Shown here one piece after another: positions 21,315 to 30,613 of a stretch of 64,000 nt of DNA; position 1 is the first letter of the stretch; each line of letters starts with the position of its first letter. The stretch lies in assembly GCA_963704835.1 (NCBI GenBank), contig CAVPHW010000032.1, forward strand, positions 244,921 through 308,920. The letters are read 5' to 3'. The notes under the pieces are model-generated. The model ran no database searches. It was not told where the DNA came from and saw only the letters and a program-made list of their open reading frames with translations. The position numbers were made by a program, and so were the translations under genes. This stretch comes from GCA-2746605 sp963704835 (lineage in GTDB: Bacteria > Bacteroidota > Ignavibacteria > Ignavibacteriales > Melioribacteraceae).

Positions 21315-23262
21315 ATGCCAGAGCAAGTAGAAGAAAAAAAAGAAGAAGTAAAAAAGGGAAAAGTTGTTTTCGAATCGAGCAAATTTATGAATGCCGATGA
21401 ATATTCACCCGAAGAACTTCAAACATTAGCCAATCTTTATGATCAATCATTTCATGATCTTAAAGAGGGACAAATTATTAAAGGAAGAGTTGTTGGAATT
21501 ACAAGTGACAACGTTGTACTTGACGTAGGTTTCAAATCAGATGGTACAATATCACGTAATGATTTTACTGCAACTGAAGAACTTAAACTTGGAATTGACG
21601 TTGACGTTGTAATTGAAAGTGTAGAAGACGAAGATGGTAATCTTTTACTAAGTAAAAAACGTGCTGATTTCCTTAAGGTTTGGGCTCAAATTATTGATGC
21701 TTTTGAAAACGAAACTGTACTTACCGGTAAAATTCTTAAAAGAATTAAAGGTGGAATGGTTGTTGACATTATGGGTATTGAAGTCTTTCTTACCAGGGTC
21801 ACAAATTGATATTAGACCTGTAAGAGACTTTGATGCGTTTGTTGGTCAAACTATGGATTTCAAAATTGTTAAAATAAATAATGCTACAGAAAATGTTGTT
21901 GTTTCTCACAAAGCATTAATTGAAGAAACTATTTCTGATCAAAGAAAAGAAATTCTTGAAGGATTAGATAAAGGTCAAATCCTTGAAGGTATTGTTAAAG
22001 CTATTACTGATTTTGGTGTGTTTATAGATTTAGGTGGTGTGGATGGATTAGTTCACATAACTGATTTAAGTTGGGGAAGAATTAACCACCCAAGTGAAAT
22101 TGTTAAACTTGATGAAAAAATTAAAGTTGTTGTTACAGATTTTGATATGGAACGAAAGAGAATTTCATTGAGCTTAAAACAACTTCAACCACATCCATGG
22201 GAAAAAATTAATGAGAACTACAAAATTGGCGATCAAGTTGCCGGTAGAGTTGTATCTCTAACAGATTACGGTGCATTTATTGAAATTGAAAAGGGAATTG
22301 AAGGTTTGATTCACATTTCAGAAATGAGCTGGACACAACACATAAGTCATCCTTCACAGCATGTTTCAATGGGTCAAACAATTGATGCAGTAATTCTAAG
22401 TTTAGACAAAAGTGAAAAGAAAATTTCACTTGGTATGAAACAACTTACTCCAGATCCTTGGCAAGAATTATTGAAAAAATATCCAGTCGGATCAAAACAT
22501 ACTGGAACTGCAAGAAACTTGACCAATTTTGGCGTATTCGTTGAACTAGAACCTGGCATTGATGGTTTAGTGCATATCTCTGATTTATCATGGACTAAAA
22601 AAGTTCGTCACCCCGGAGAAATTGTTAAAAAAGGTGAAAAACTTGATATAATTGTTTTAGGTATTGATACTGATGATAGAAAAATTTCTCTTGGTCACAA
22701 ACAAGTATCTGATAATCCTTGGGATAATTTTGAAACTGTTTATCATGTTGGAAAAGAAGAATCTGTAAAAGTTGTAAGAATTATTGAAAAAGGCATTATC
22801 ACTGAATTAGCTTTAGGTGTTGATGGCTTTATTCCGGCTTCACAACTTTCTCCAGCTAAAATTAAAAATTTATCTCTTTCATATCCTATAGATACTATGT
22901 TAACCGCAAAAATAGTTGAATTTGATAAAGAGAATAAAAAAATAGTTTTAAGTGTTATTGCTTCTATGAAAGATAAAACAGATGAAGAAATTGCAGCCTA
23001 TATTTCTCAGCAAAAACTAGAAAAAGTTTCTGTTGATGAAATTAAAAATGCTGACTCAGGCAAATTTGATTCTTCACTTTTTGAAGGATTTGATGATTCA
23101 GGTGAAGTATCAATTCCTGAAAAAGTTGAACCAAAGAAAAAAGAAGAAGTTATTCCAGAGGTAAAGGAAGATGAAAAAAAACCTGAACCAAAGAAAAAAG
23201 CTGAAATCACTCCAGAAGTAAAGGCTGATGATGAAAAAGCTGAATCTGAAGAAAGTAAATAA
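21315..23262 (+). CDS. rpsA: 30S ribosomal protein S1, one apparent frameshift
   Basis: Six S1/OB repeats are visible: LKEGQIIKGRVVGITSDNVV, VLTGKILKRIKGGMVVDI, GQILEGIVKAITDFGVFIDL, GDQVAGRVVSLTDYGAFIEI, GSKHTGTARNLTNFGVFVEL, and EESVKVVRIIEKGIITEL. Repeats 3-5 carry the strong RNA-binding GVF/GAF pattern. The frame breaks at 21784: GAAGTCTTTCTTACC should read GAAGCTTTCTTACC (EAFLPGSQID). Removing that T gives one frame of 648 residues with an exact multiple of three. The C-terminal 50 residues are a charged Lys/Glu/Pro tail with two copies of EPKKK. S1 is essential in most bacteria, so I read this as a sequence error rather than a dead gene. Confidence 0.95.
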
Positions 23263-23275
23263 ATAGTATATTTTT

Positions 23276-23317
23276 AAAGGCTGTTATTGTTTTTATTGAA
23301 TAATATCAGCCTTTTTT
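23276..23317 (+). terminator. rho-independent terminator after rpsA
   Basis: AAAGGCTG (23276-23283) pairs with CAGCCTTT (23307-23314) around an AT-rich inner stem-loop, followed by further T. It lies 13 bases after the rpsA stop. Confidence 0.85.
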
Positions 23318-23374
23318 TATTAATAAATTTATTATTATCAATTTTCTGGCATCACAAAAGTAAAATCATTTTTT

Positions 23375-24705
23375 ATGAAGAAAAAAGTTTCATTGTATAC
23401 ATTAGGCTGTAAATTAAATTTTTCAGAAACTTCAACAATTGGGAATGAATTTATTCAAAATGGGTTTACCGTTGTTGACTTTGAAGAAAAATCAGATGTA
23501 TATGTAATTAATACTTGTACGGTTACAGAAAATGCTGAGAAGGATTGCAGACAAATTGTGCGGCGTGCATTAAGACAAAACCCAAATGCTTACGTTATTG
23601 TTACAGGTTGTTACGCACAACTTCGGGCAGATGAAATTGCAAAAATTGAGGGTGTTGATGCTGTTTTGGGGAGTAGTGAAAAGTTTAGAATTTTTGATTT
23701 GATTAAATGATTTTGAAAAAGAAGATCTCTCATGCATTTATGTGAAGCCAATTGAAGAAGTAGATGATTTTAATTCTGCACATTCTACTTCTGCAGATGA
23801 TAGAACAAGAGCCTATTTTAAAATTCAGGATGGATGTGATTATAAATGTACTTTTTGTACAATTCCGTTGGCTAGAGGTGCAAGCAGAAGTCTAGCAAAT
23901 GATAAAGTAGTAAGTCAATTTAAAGATTTAGTAAATAAAGGCTATAAAGAAATAATTTTAACCGGTGTAAATGTTGGGGATTATGGGAAAAATGGTGATT
24001 CTAGTTTTTATGAACTTTTAAAAAAACTAGTTGCAGTTGAAGGTGATTTTAGAATTAGAATTAGTTCAATTGAACCAAATTTACTTACAGATGAAATAAT
24101 TGAGTTGACTGCTGATAATCCTAAAATTTGCAATCATTTTCATATTCCACTTCAAAGTGGAAGTAATAAAATTTTAAAATTAATGCAGCGAAGATATAAT
24201 ACTGCTGATTATAAAAAAGTTATTGAAAAAGTTGTAAATAAAATTTCTGATGTGGGAATTGGAATTGATGTTATTATTGGATTTCCAGGTGAAACAGAAG
24301 AAGATTTTCTTGATACTTATAATTTCTTAAATGAACTTTCAGCTTCTTATTTACATGTGTTTACTTATTCAGAAAGACCAGATACAAAAGCAATTAATAT
24401 GGGCGAAAAAGTAAGCGTTAGAGAGAAAAAAAATAAGAAGCAGTATGCTTAGAATTTTAAGTGAGAAAAAGAAAAATGACTTTTACCAAAAAATGGTTGG
24501 TAAAGATTTTCAAGTGTTGTTTGAAGAAACGAAAAAGAACTCACATGTTTATGGTTTTTCATCTAATTATGTAAGAGTAAAATATCCATTCCAAACTGAC
24601 TTGGCAAATAGTTTCAAATTAGTTAAAATTAATAATGTTATTGATAATGTTTGTTCAGTTGAAAAATTCTTAAATGAATCAAAAACGGTAGAAATTCCCT
24701 TATGA
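23375..24705 (+). CDS. mtaB: tRNA t6A37 methylthiotransferase MtaB-like, two apparent frameshifts
   Basis: Radical-SAM methylthiotransferase. The N-terminal UPF0004 domain holds cluster cysteines in TLGCKLN, NTCTVTENA and TGCYAQ; the radical-SAM motif is KCTFCTIPLARG, preceded by CDYKC, and a C-terminal TRAM-like segment follows. The frame breaks twice: an extra A in 23705-23707 (ATTAAATGAT should be ATTAATGAT, giving LINDFEKEDLSC) and an extra A in the A8 run 24426-24433 (A7 gives VREKKIRSSMLRIL). With both removed the frame is continuous at 442 residues, a normal MtaB length. MtaB is favoured over MiaB and RimO by the MKKKVSLYTLGCKLN start and LARGASRS; paralogue choice is less certain than family. 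Confidence 0.88.
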
Positions 24706-25430
24706 AAAAATCTCTTTTGTTATTAATTGTTTTTACGTTTGCGACTATTAATTTAGCTCAAAATAATCATCAATTATTGAATCTAAAAAGCGGTATTAAT
24801 TTAGAATTAGACTCTAAATTAGAACTGCTTCCTAATCCTACTTTTGAAAAGAAAAGTCCTGGTTTAGCTATTTTATACTCTTTTTTATTACCAGGAATGG
24901 GTGAACTTTACGCAGATAATTATTCCACAGGTCAATATTTTACTGTTGCTGATGGACTTCTGTGGGGTGTGTTTGCTGGTTTTACAGTTTACGGAAATAA
25001 TAAAGAAAATGATTATCGCAATTATGCTAAAGCTTATGGTGGCGTTGACTTAAATGGAAAAGATGCTGATTATTTTGCCAATATTAGTCTTTATGAAAGT
25101 ATTGATGAGTTCAACACCGAGCGTGAATTAAATAGAGATTTTAAAGCAGTTTATAATACAGAAACTCATTCATGGTATTGGGATAGTTCTGTTCAAAGAA
25201 AAGAATATAAAGCTTTATGGTCTTCTAGTGAAACTGCAATAAACAATGTTCGGTTTGCGGCTGGAGCATTGATATTAAATAGAATTGTCAGTTCAATTTT
25301 TGCAGTTAAAGCTGTATCAGCTTATAACAAGCGAGAAATTAATGAAGTTAGCTGGAATGTTAACTTTGGATTAAACCAGAGTATGAATCTTCCGCCTACT
25401 CTTGTAATGAATTTTTCACAAAGATTTTAA
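24702..25430 (+). CDS. secreted/outer-membrane-associated protein (DUF5683-like)
   Basis: 242 residues with a clear signal peptide (KKSLLLLIVFTFATINLAQ). After about 45 residues comes KSPGLAILYSFLLPGMGELYADNYSTGQYF, a pattern seen in DUF5683-like Bacteroidota proteins with Pro/Gly-rich hydrophobic helices, then a second hydrophobic stretch WGVFAGFTVYG and a central Tyr/Asp-rich region, then AAGALILNRIVSSIFAVKAVSAYN. It ends in F (VMNFSQRF), as many outer-membrane proteins do. Its ATG overlaps the mtaB stop (ATGA). Function unknown. Confidence 0.7.
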   Translation: MKKSLLLLIVFTFATINLAQNNHQLLNLKSGINLELDSKLELLPNPTFEKKSPGLAILYSFLLPGMGELYADNYSTGQYFTVADGLLWGVFAGFTVYGNNKENDYRNYAKAYGGVDLNGKDADYFANISLYESIDEFNTERELNRDFKAVYNTETHSWYWDSSVQRKEYKALWSSSETAINNVRFAAGALILNRIVSSIFAVKAVSAYNKREINEVSWNVNFGLNQSMNLPPTLVMNFSQRF

Positions 25431-25496
25431 TTCTTACATATAATTATGCCAGTTGCAATACAAAATTAAAAATTACTTATTCTAAAACATACCTTA

Positions 25497-26894
25497 CTAT
25501 TTCGTATCAATTTCAAAAACTTTGTTGTTTTCAATATTTATTGGATTTTCAGAGGTATTATCCAAAGAAATTTTCCCCTTTAGAATAACATTTTTCCCAA
25601 AATTAAAATCACCATGAACCTTTAATTCTTCACATTCTACAAGAGATAATGGATAGGGTATTCTCTCGTCCAAATCATCAACGAGTTTATAATATTTATT
25701 ATCTAGTTCAACTTTTAATGGGTTTAATTTTCTGTTAGGATTAACTATTACCTTAAAATCCTCGGTTAAAATATAATTGTCCGATCTTACTGCTAGCAAA
25801 TCTTCAGTAGTTTTTACTGGAGCAAATCTTTCCCGCGGAACGGCTAAAGCAGTTGATCCATTAAATACAGAAATAGCTGAGCCCATTGCTGTCTCAAGTT
25901 GGAATACTTTTTCAGATTTTGAATTTCTAGGGTCGACAGTTTTTTTGTTTACAATCATAGGCAAACCTAAAATATTATTGTTCTCAATCAATATCTTTTT
26001 AAGTGCTTCAAGGTTAACCCAAATATTGTTTGTGTTAAAATATTTGTGCTTGCTAATATTTTGAAATTCATTCTCATCACTCTTTGAACATTGTGCAGAT
26101 TCTCTCAATATTAACTGACCGTTGTTTAATTTTGCTAAATGACCACCTTTTTTGTCAGATTCTGTCCTGGAAGCAACTTCCATCAAAAATGGGAAGTTAT
26201 TCTTTGAAAAATATCCTAAAATTCCTAAATCCATTGCAGCCCCAAGATTATCTGCATTGGATATAAAAGCGTATTCAATATTTGCTTTGAGGAGAATATC
26301 CAACATTCCGCTAGTTACTATAGCAGTATAAATATCTCCATGGCCTGGCGGACACCATTCAAGAACTTCATTTTGGTCAAACTTAACTGGTTCAAAAGTT
26401 TCGGCGCTAATCTTTGGAATTTTATGTTGTAAAAAATCTAACGGAATTGTACTTTTTAATTCAGGGTAACTGCTCAATAATTCTAATGATTTTTCTTGAG
26501 TACTAAAACTATTCATCGAAACTAGTGGAATCTTTGAATAAATTGCCTGCTTTGCAATGATATCTAGAAATGTTAGTCCATTTTTAACTTTTAGAAGGGA
26601 TTTGGCTTCACTCAATCCCATGCTTGTTCCTAAACCGCCATTTAATTTTATGATAACACTTTTACTTAAAACAGAACGTCCAATCTCTGCATTCTCATTA
26701 TTTAGATCTTCATACTTCGGTAATTGTTCAATGGGAAGAATTGAACTTTCATGTACAATTCCAGTTTCTCCATTTATTAATTTATTGTAATAGTAGTGAA
26801 AAGTTTCTAAAACTATTTTTGGTAAATTTTCATCTTTCATCTTCTTGTTAAATAATCCAATACTATCTTTTTGCAAAACTCTCTCCATTCTCAA
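25497..26894 (-). CDS. UTP--glucose-1-phosphate uridylyltransferase, eukaryote-type
   Basis: A 465-residue UDPGP-family pyrophosphorylase making UDP-glucose. The UTP-binding loop KLNGGLGTSMGLSEAKSLL lies at about 84-102, with EWCPPGHGDIYTA, FISNADNLGAAMDLGILGYF, and SRTESDKKGGHL following in order, all family hallmarks. It resembles the long eukaryotic/Bacteroidota UGP rather than the short GalU. The C-terminal part (GDFNFGKNVILKGKISLDN) forms the beta-helix tail. It follows arfB by 3 bases on the minus strand and converges with the secreted-protein gene. Confidence 0.93.
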   Translation of the reverse strand: MRMERVLQKDSIGLFNKKMKDENLPKIVLETFHYYYNKLINGETGIVHESSILPIEQLPKYEDLNNENAEIGRSVLSKSVIIKLNGGLGTSMGLSEAKSLLKVKNGLTFLDIIAKQAIYSKIPLVSMNSFSTQEKSLELLSSYPELKSTIPLDFLQHKIPKISAETFEPVKFDQNEVLEWCPPGHGDIYTAIVTSGMLDILLKANIEYAFISNADNLGAAMDLGILGYFSKNNFPFLMEVASRTESDKKGGHLAKLNNGQLILRESAQCSKSDENEFQNISKHKYFNTNNIWVNLEALKKILIENNNILGLPMIVNKKTVDPRNSKSEKVFQLETAMGSAISVFNGSTALAVPRERFAPVKTTEDLLAVRSDNYILTEDFKVIVNPNRKLNPLKVELDNKYYKLVDDLDERIPYPLSLVECEELKVHGDFNFGKNVILKGKISLDNTSENPINIENNKVFEIDTK

Positions 26895-26897
26895 ATT

Positions 26898-27320
26898 TTA
26901 ATTTTCTTGAACAATTTTTACTCTTTGTTTTTTCAGCAAAGATTTGCTTTTTTTCTTCTCAGCATTTTTCAATTTTGAAGCTATTGACGGAGCTGTTTTA
27001 ATTCTTTTTTTATTTTTTTTTGTTGCTTCTTTAATTAGATTGACTAATCTCTCAATTGCATCTTGCCGATTTTTCTCTTGTGTTCTAAAACGTTTCGCTT
27101 CAATTAACAAAACACCTTGATTCGTCATTCTTCTTCCGGCAATTTTAACTAGTTTAAGTTTTACGTTCTCAGGTAAATCTTCCGACTTCTTAACATCATA
27201 CCTTAATTGAACAGCAGTTGAAACCTTATTTACATTTTGACCACCTGGTCCAGAAGCTCTTATGAATGTAATTACTAAATCGTCTTTCTTGATTTTTATA
27301 TTCGAATTTATTTTAAGCAT
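26898..27320 (-). CDS. arfB: alternative ribosome-rescue aminoacyl-tRNA hydrolase
   Basis: A 140-residue codon-independent release factor that frees stalled ribosomes. The catalytic GGQ loop is in RASGPGGQNVNKVSTAVQLR (about residues 21-40), followed by QNRQDAIERL and a basic C-terminal tail (KKNKKRIKTAP..KKKSKSLLKKQRVKI), which in ArfB enters the mRNA channel. I start at the ATG at 27320; a TTG four codons earlier is in frame but less likely. Upstream of the UDP-glucose pyrophosphorylase gene in the same direction. Confidence 0.93.
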   Translation of the reverse strand: MLKINSNIKIKKDDLVITFIRASGPGGQNVNKVSTAVQLRYDVKKSEDLPENVKLKLVKIAGRRMTNQGVLLIEAKRFRTQEKNRQDAIERLVNLIKEATKKNKKRIKTAPSIASKLKNAEKKKSKSLLKKQRVKIVQEN

Positions 27321-27536
27321 ATAACTAGTCAATTAAATGAGAAACAAATCTTATGAAACATTAAAGAGTATAAATTTTTGACTTTCAATCTATACTTGCT
27401 TTTCTAAACTTATATAAAATAAAAATTATTATTTAAGTAAAATTTGTAATTCGTAATATGTTTATAAAAGTAGTTAAAATTGCATTTCAGAAAGCCTTTA
27501 TTTACCTTTAAAATTGTTAAAAATTGGAGTAATTGA

Positions 27537-30500
27537 ATGTTAACTGGGTTTATAAAAAAGGTTTTCGGTGATAGAAACACACGTGCTTTAAAAGATTTGT
27601 GGCCTATTGTAGATCAAATTAAATCTGAATACGAAAAAATAAAAGATTTTAGTGAACAGCAACTTATCGAAAAGACAGCAGAGTTTAAAGCTAAGATAAC
27701 AGATGAGACCTCAGAACTAAGAAATAAAATATCAGAGATTAGGGAATCACTAAAAGCAGATAATTTTGAAGGAGACATGGAAGATGCTCATGATGAATTG
27801 GATTCCTTAAATGATGATCTTGATAATAAGTACGATGAAATTCTAACTCAAATCCTACCTGAAGCATTTGCTGTAGTAAAAGCAACTTGCGTAAAATTAA
27901 TGGGCAAATCTTGGGATGCAGCTGGATCTAAAATTGTTTGGAATATGATTCCTTATGATGTTCAGCTTTTGGCGGTGTTGTACTTCACCAAGGTAAAATT
28001 GCTGAAATGGCAACAGGTGAAGGTAAAACGTTGGTTGCTACATTACCCATTTATCTGAATGCTTTAACAGGTAGAGGTGTTCACGTTGTTACTGTCAACG
28101 ATTATTTGGCAAAACGTGATAGCGAGTGGATTGGTGAAATTTTTAAATTTCATGGATTAACAGTTGGTTGTATTTTAAATACAATGGATAATGAATTCAG
28201 AGAAATCCATTTATGAATGTGATATAACCTATGGAACAAATAATGAGTTTGGTTTTGATTATTTGCGTGATAATATGGCAATTGCCAAAGAACATAAAGT
28301 TCAAAGAGGATCACAACTATGCAATTGTGGATGAGGTTGATTCTGTATTAATTGATGAAGCGAGAACACCATTAATTATTTCCGGTCCGGTCGGAAGTTC
28401 TGAACATAAATTTGATGAAATGAAACCTAAAGTTGAAAGACTATTTAGGAAACAATCAAGTTTAGTTGCATCACTTGTTCAAGAAGCTGAGAATAATTTA
28501 CCAACTGGCACAGAACAAGATAAAAGTAAGGATAAGGATAAAGCTGGAATTGCTTTATTGCGTTCATATCGTGGTTTTCCCAAAAATAAAAAATTAGCAA
28601 AAATTCTTAGCGAACCAGAAAACAAGAAATTAATGTCAGTTACCGAATTGGAATTTCTTAGAGAAAAAGAAAAGAGAATGCCTGAGATTGATGAGGAATT
28701 ATATTATGCAATTGATGAAAAACATAATTCGATTAACTTAACTGATAAAGGTAAGAGAAGAGCTTAGCAATAGGTTCATCAGAAGGGAAGGAATATTTTG
28801 TTTACCGGATTTAGGAACAGAAATAAGTAAACTTGATAATGATTCTTCATTTAACTGAAGAACTAAAATTAAAAAAGAAAGATGAACTCTATCATGTATA
28901 TAGCGAACGAAGGGATAGAATTCATACAATAAATCACTTATTAAAAGCTTATACACTTTTCGAAAAAGATGATGAATATGTAATTACCGAAGAAGGAAAA
29001 ATTGCAATTGTTGATGAGTTTACTGGACGTGTACTGCCCGGAAGAAGATATTCTGATGGTCTGCATCAAGCAATTGAAGCAAAAGAAAATGTAAAGGTTG
29101 AACGAGATACACAAACATTAGCAACAATTACTCTTCAAAATTATTTTCGATTGTACAACAAATTGGCCGGTATGACTGGTACTGCTGAAACTGAGGAAGG
29201 CGAATTTTTCGAAATTTATAAATTGGAAGTAGTTGTAGTGCCAACCAATAAGCCAATTGCAAGAGATGATCAGGATGATTTTATTTATAGAACAAAGCGA
29301 GAAAAGTTAAATGCTGTTATTGAAAAAATAAAGGAACTAAAAGATAATAGGGTTCCAGTTCTAGTAGGTACAACTAGCGTTGAACTTTCTGAAACTATAA
29401 GTAGAATGTTAAAGAGGCAAGGTATTCCACATAATGTGTTAAACGCAAAACAACATAAAAGTGAAGCTGAAATTGTTGCCCATGCAGGTCAACCAGGTGC
29501 AATTACAATAGCAACAAATATGGCTGGTCGTGGTACTGATATTAAATTAGGTGAAGGTGTAATTGAAAAAGGTGGATTATTTATTTTAGGTACTGAGAGA
29601 CATGAATCGAGAAGAATTGATAGACAGTTAAGAGGTAGATCTGGTCGACAAGGTGATCCTGGGGTGACTAAGTTTTATATTTCTCTGGAAGATGATTTAA
29701 TGCGGTTGTTCAGCAGCGATAGAGTTACAAACATAATGAGCAAAATTGGATTTGAAGAAGGTGAAGCTTTAACACACCCGATGATTACAAAATCAGTGGA
29801 GCGCGCCCAGAAAAAAGTTGAAGAAAATAATTTTGCTATAAGAAAAAGACTTCTTGAGTATGATGATGTAATGAATCAGCAGAGAGAAGTAATTTATACA
29901 AGAAGGCGCCGTGCTTTAGAAGGCGAAAGATTAAAAACAGAAATTTTTGATTTGCTTGATGATTATTTGGATGAAACAATTGATAAGTATTATGATAATG
30001 CGGATGGTGAAAATCTTAAAGCCGATTTATTGCAGCACCTTTTAATTGATGTGAAATTTCAACCCGAAGAATTTGAAGAAAAAGGGAAGGATGGATTAAA
30101 AACCAAGATATTAAAAGAAGCAAAAGATTTTTATGCTAGAAAAGAAGAAAGGATAAGTTCTGAATTAATGGCAAGATTAGAACGTTATGCAGTTCTTAGC
30201 GTAATCGATGATAAGTGGAAAGAGCATCTTAGAGAGATGGATGATCTAAAAGAGGGAATTGGTTTAAGGGCTTACGGACAGAAAGATCCGCTAATTGAAT
30301 ATAAATCAGAAGCATTCCATTTATTTGTGAACTTAATTGGTGAGATCAGAAATGAAATAGTTTCGTTCTGCTATAAATTTTTTCCTCAAGAACCAAGTGA
30401 TATGCAAGCCAAAAGAGCAAAGCAACAGAGAATGCAGACAATAAAAGATAGTGCTGATAATTTAGGACTTCAAAATTCTGAAACTGGGAGAGAAAGTAAA

Positions 30501-30605
30501 AACAGAGGGAAACAACAACCAATTAAGGCAGATATAAAAATTGGTAGAAATGATCCTTGCCATTGCGGAAGTGGTAAGAAATATAAAAATTGTCATGGTA
30601 CCTAA
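27537..30605 (+). CDS. secA: preprotein translocase SecA, with seven apparent indels
   Basis: Motor ATPase of Sec export. Seen across frames: MATGEGKTLVATLP (Walker A), TVNDYLAKRD, ITYGTNNEFGFDYLRDNM, AIVDEVDSVLIDEARTPLI (Walker B), an insertion of about 100 charged residues typical of Bacteroidota SecA, GMTGTAETE, TNMAGRGTDIKLG, ERHESRRIDRQLRGRSGRQGD, and the C-terminal zinc motif DPCHCGSGKKYKNCHG. The frame is broken by a lost T at 27967-27970, extra bases near 28193, 28308, 28753 and 28766, a lost T at 28801-28803, and an extra T at 28850-28852. Correcting all seven gives 3,066 bases, 1,021 residues. GGAG precedes the ATG. SecA is essential, so sequence error is the likely cause. Confidence 0.94.
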
Positions 30606-30613
30606 TTATCATT

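Noticed and set aside
21661..23262. A second, independent S1-like gene starting at 21661
   Set aside because: Its first 45 residues are an out-of-frame reading of rpsA codons; the true protein runs through the single-base insertion at 21784.
27537..30605. secA as a real pseudogene, or as several separate genes
   Set aside because: All domains are intact on either side of each break and seven indels restore exactly one full-length frame; error is far simpler.
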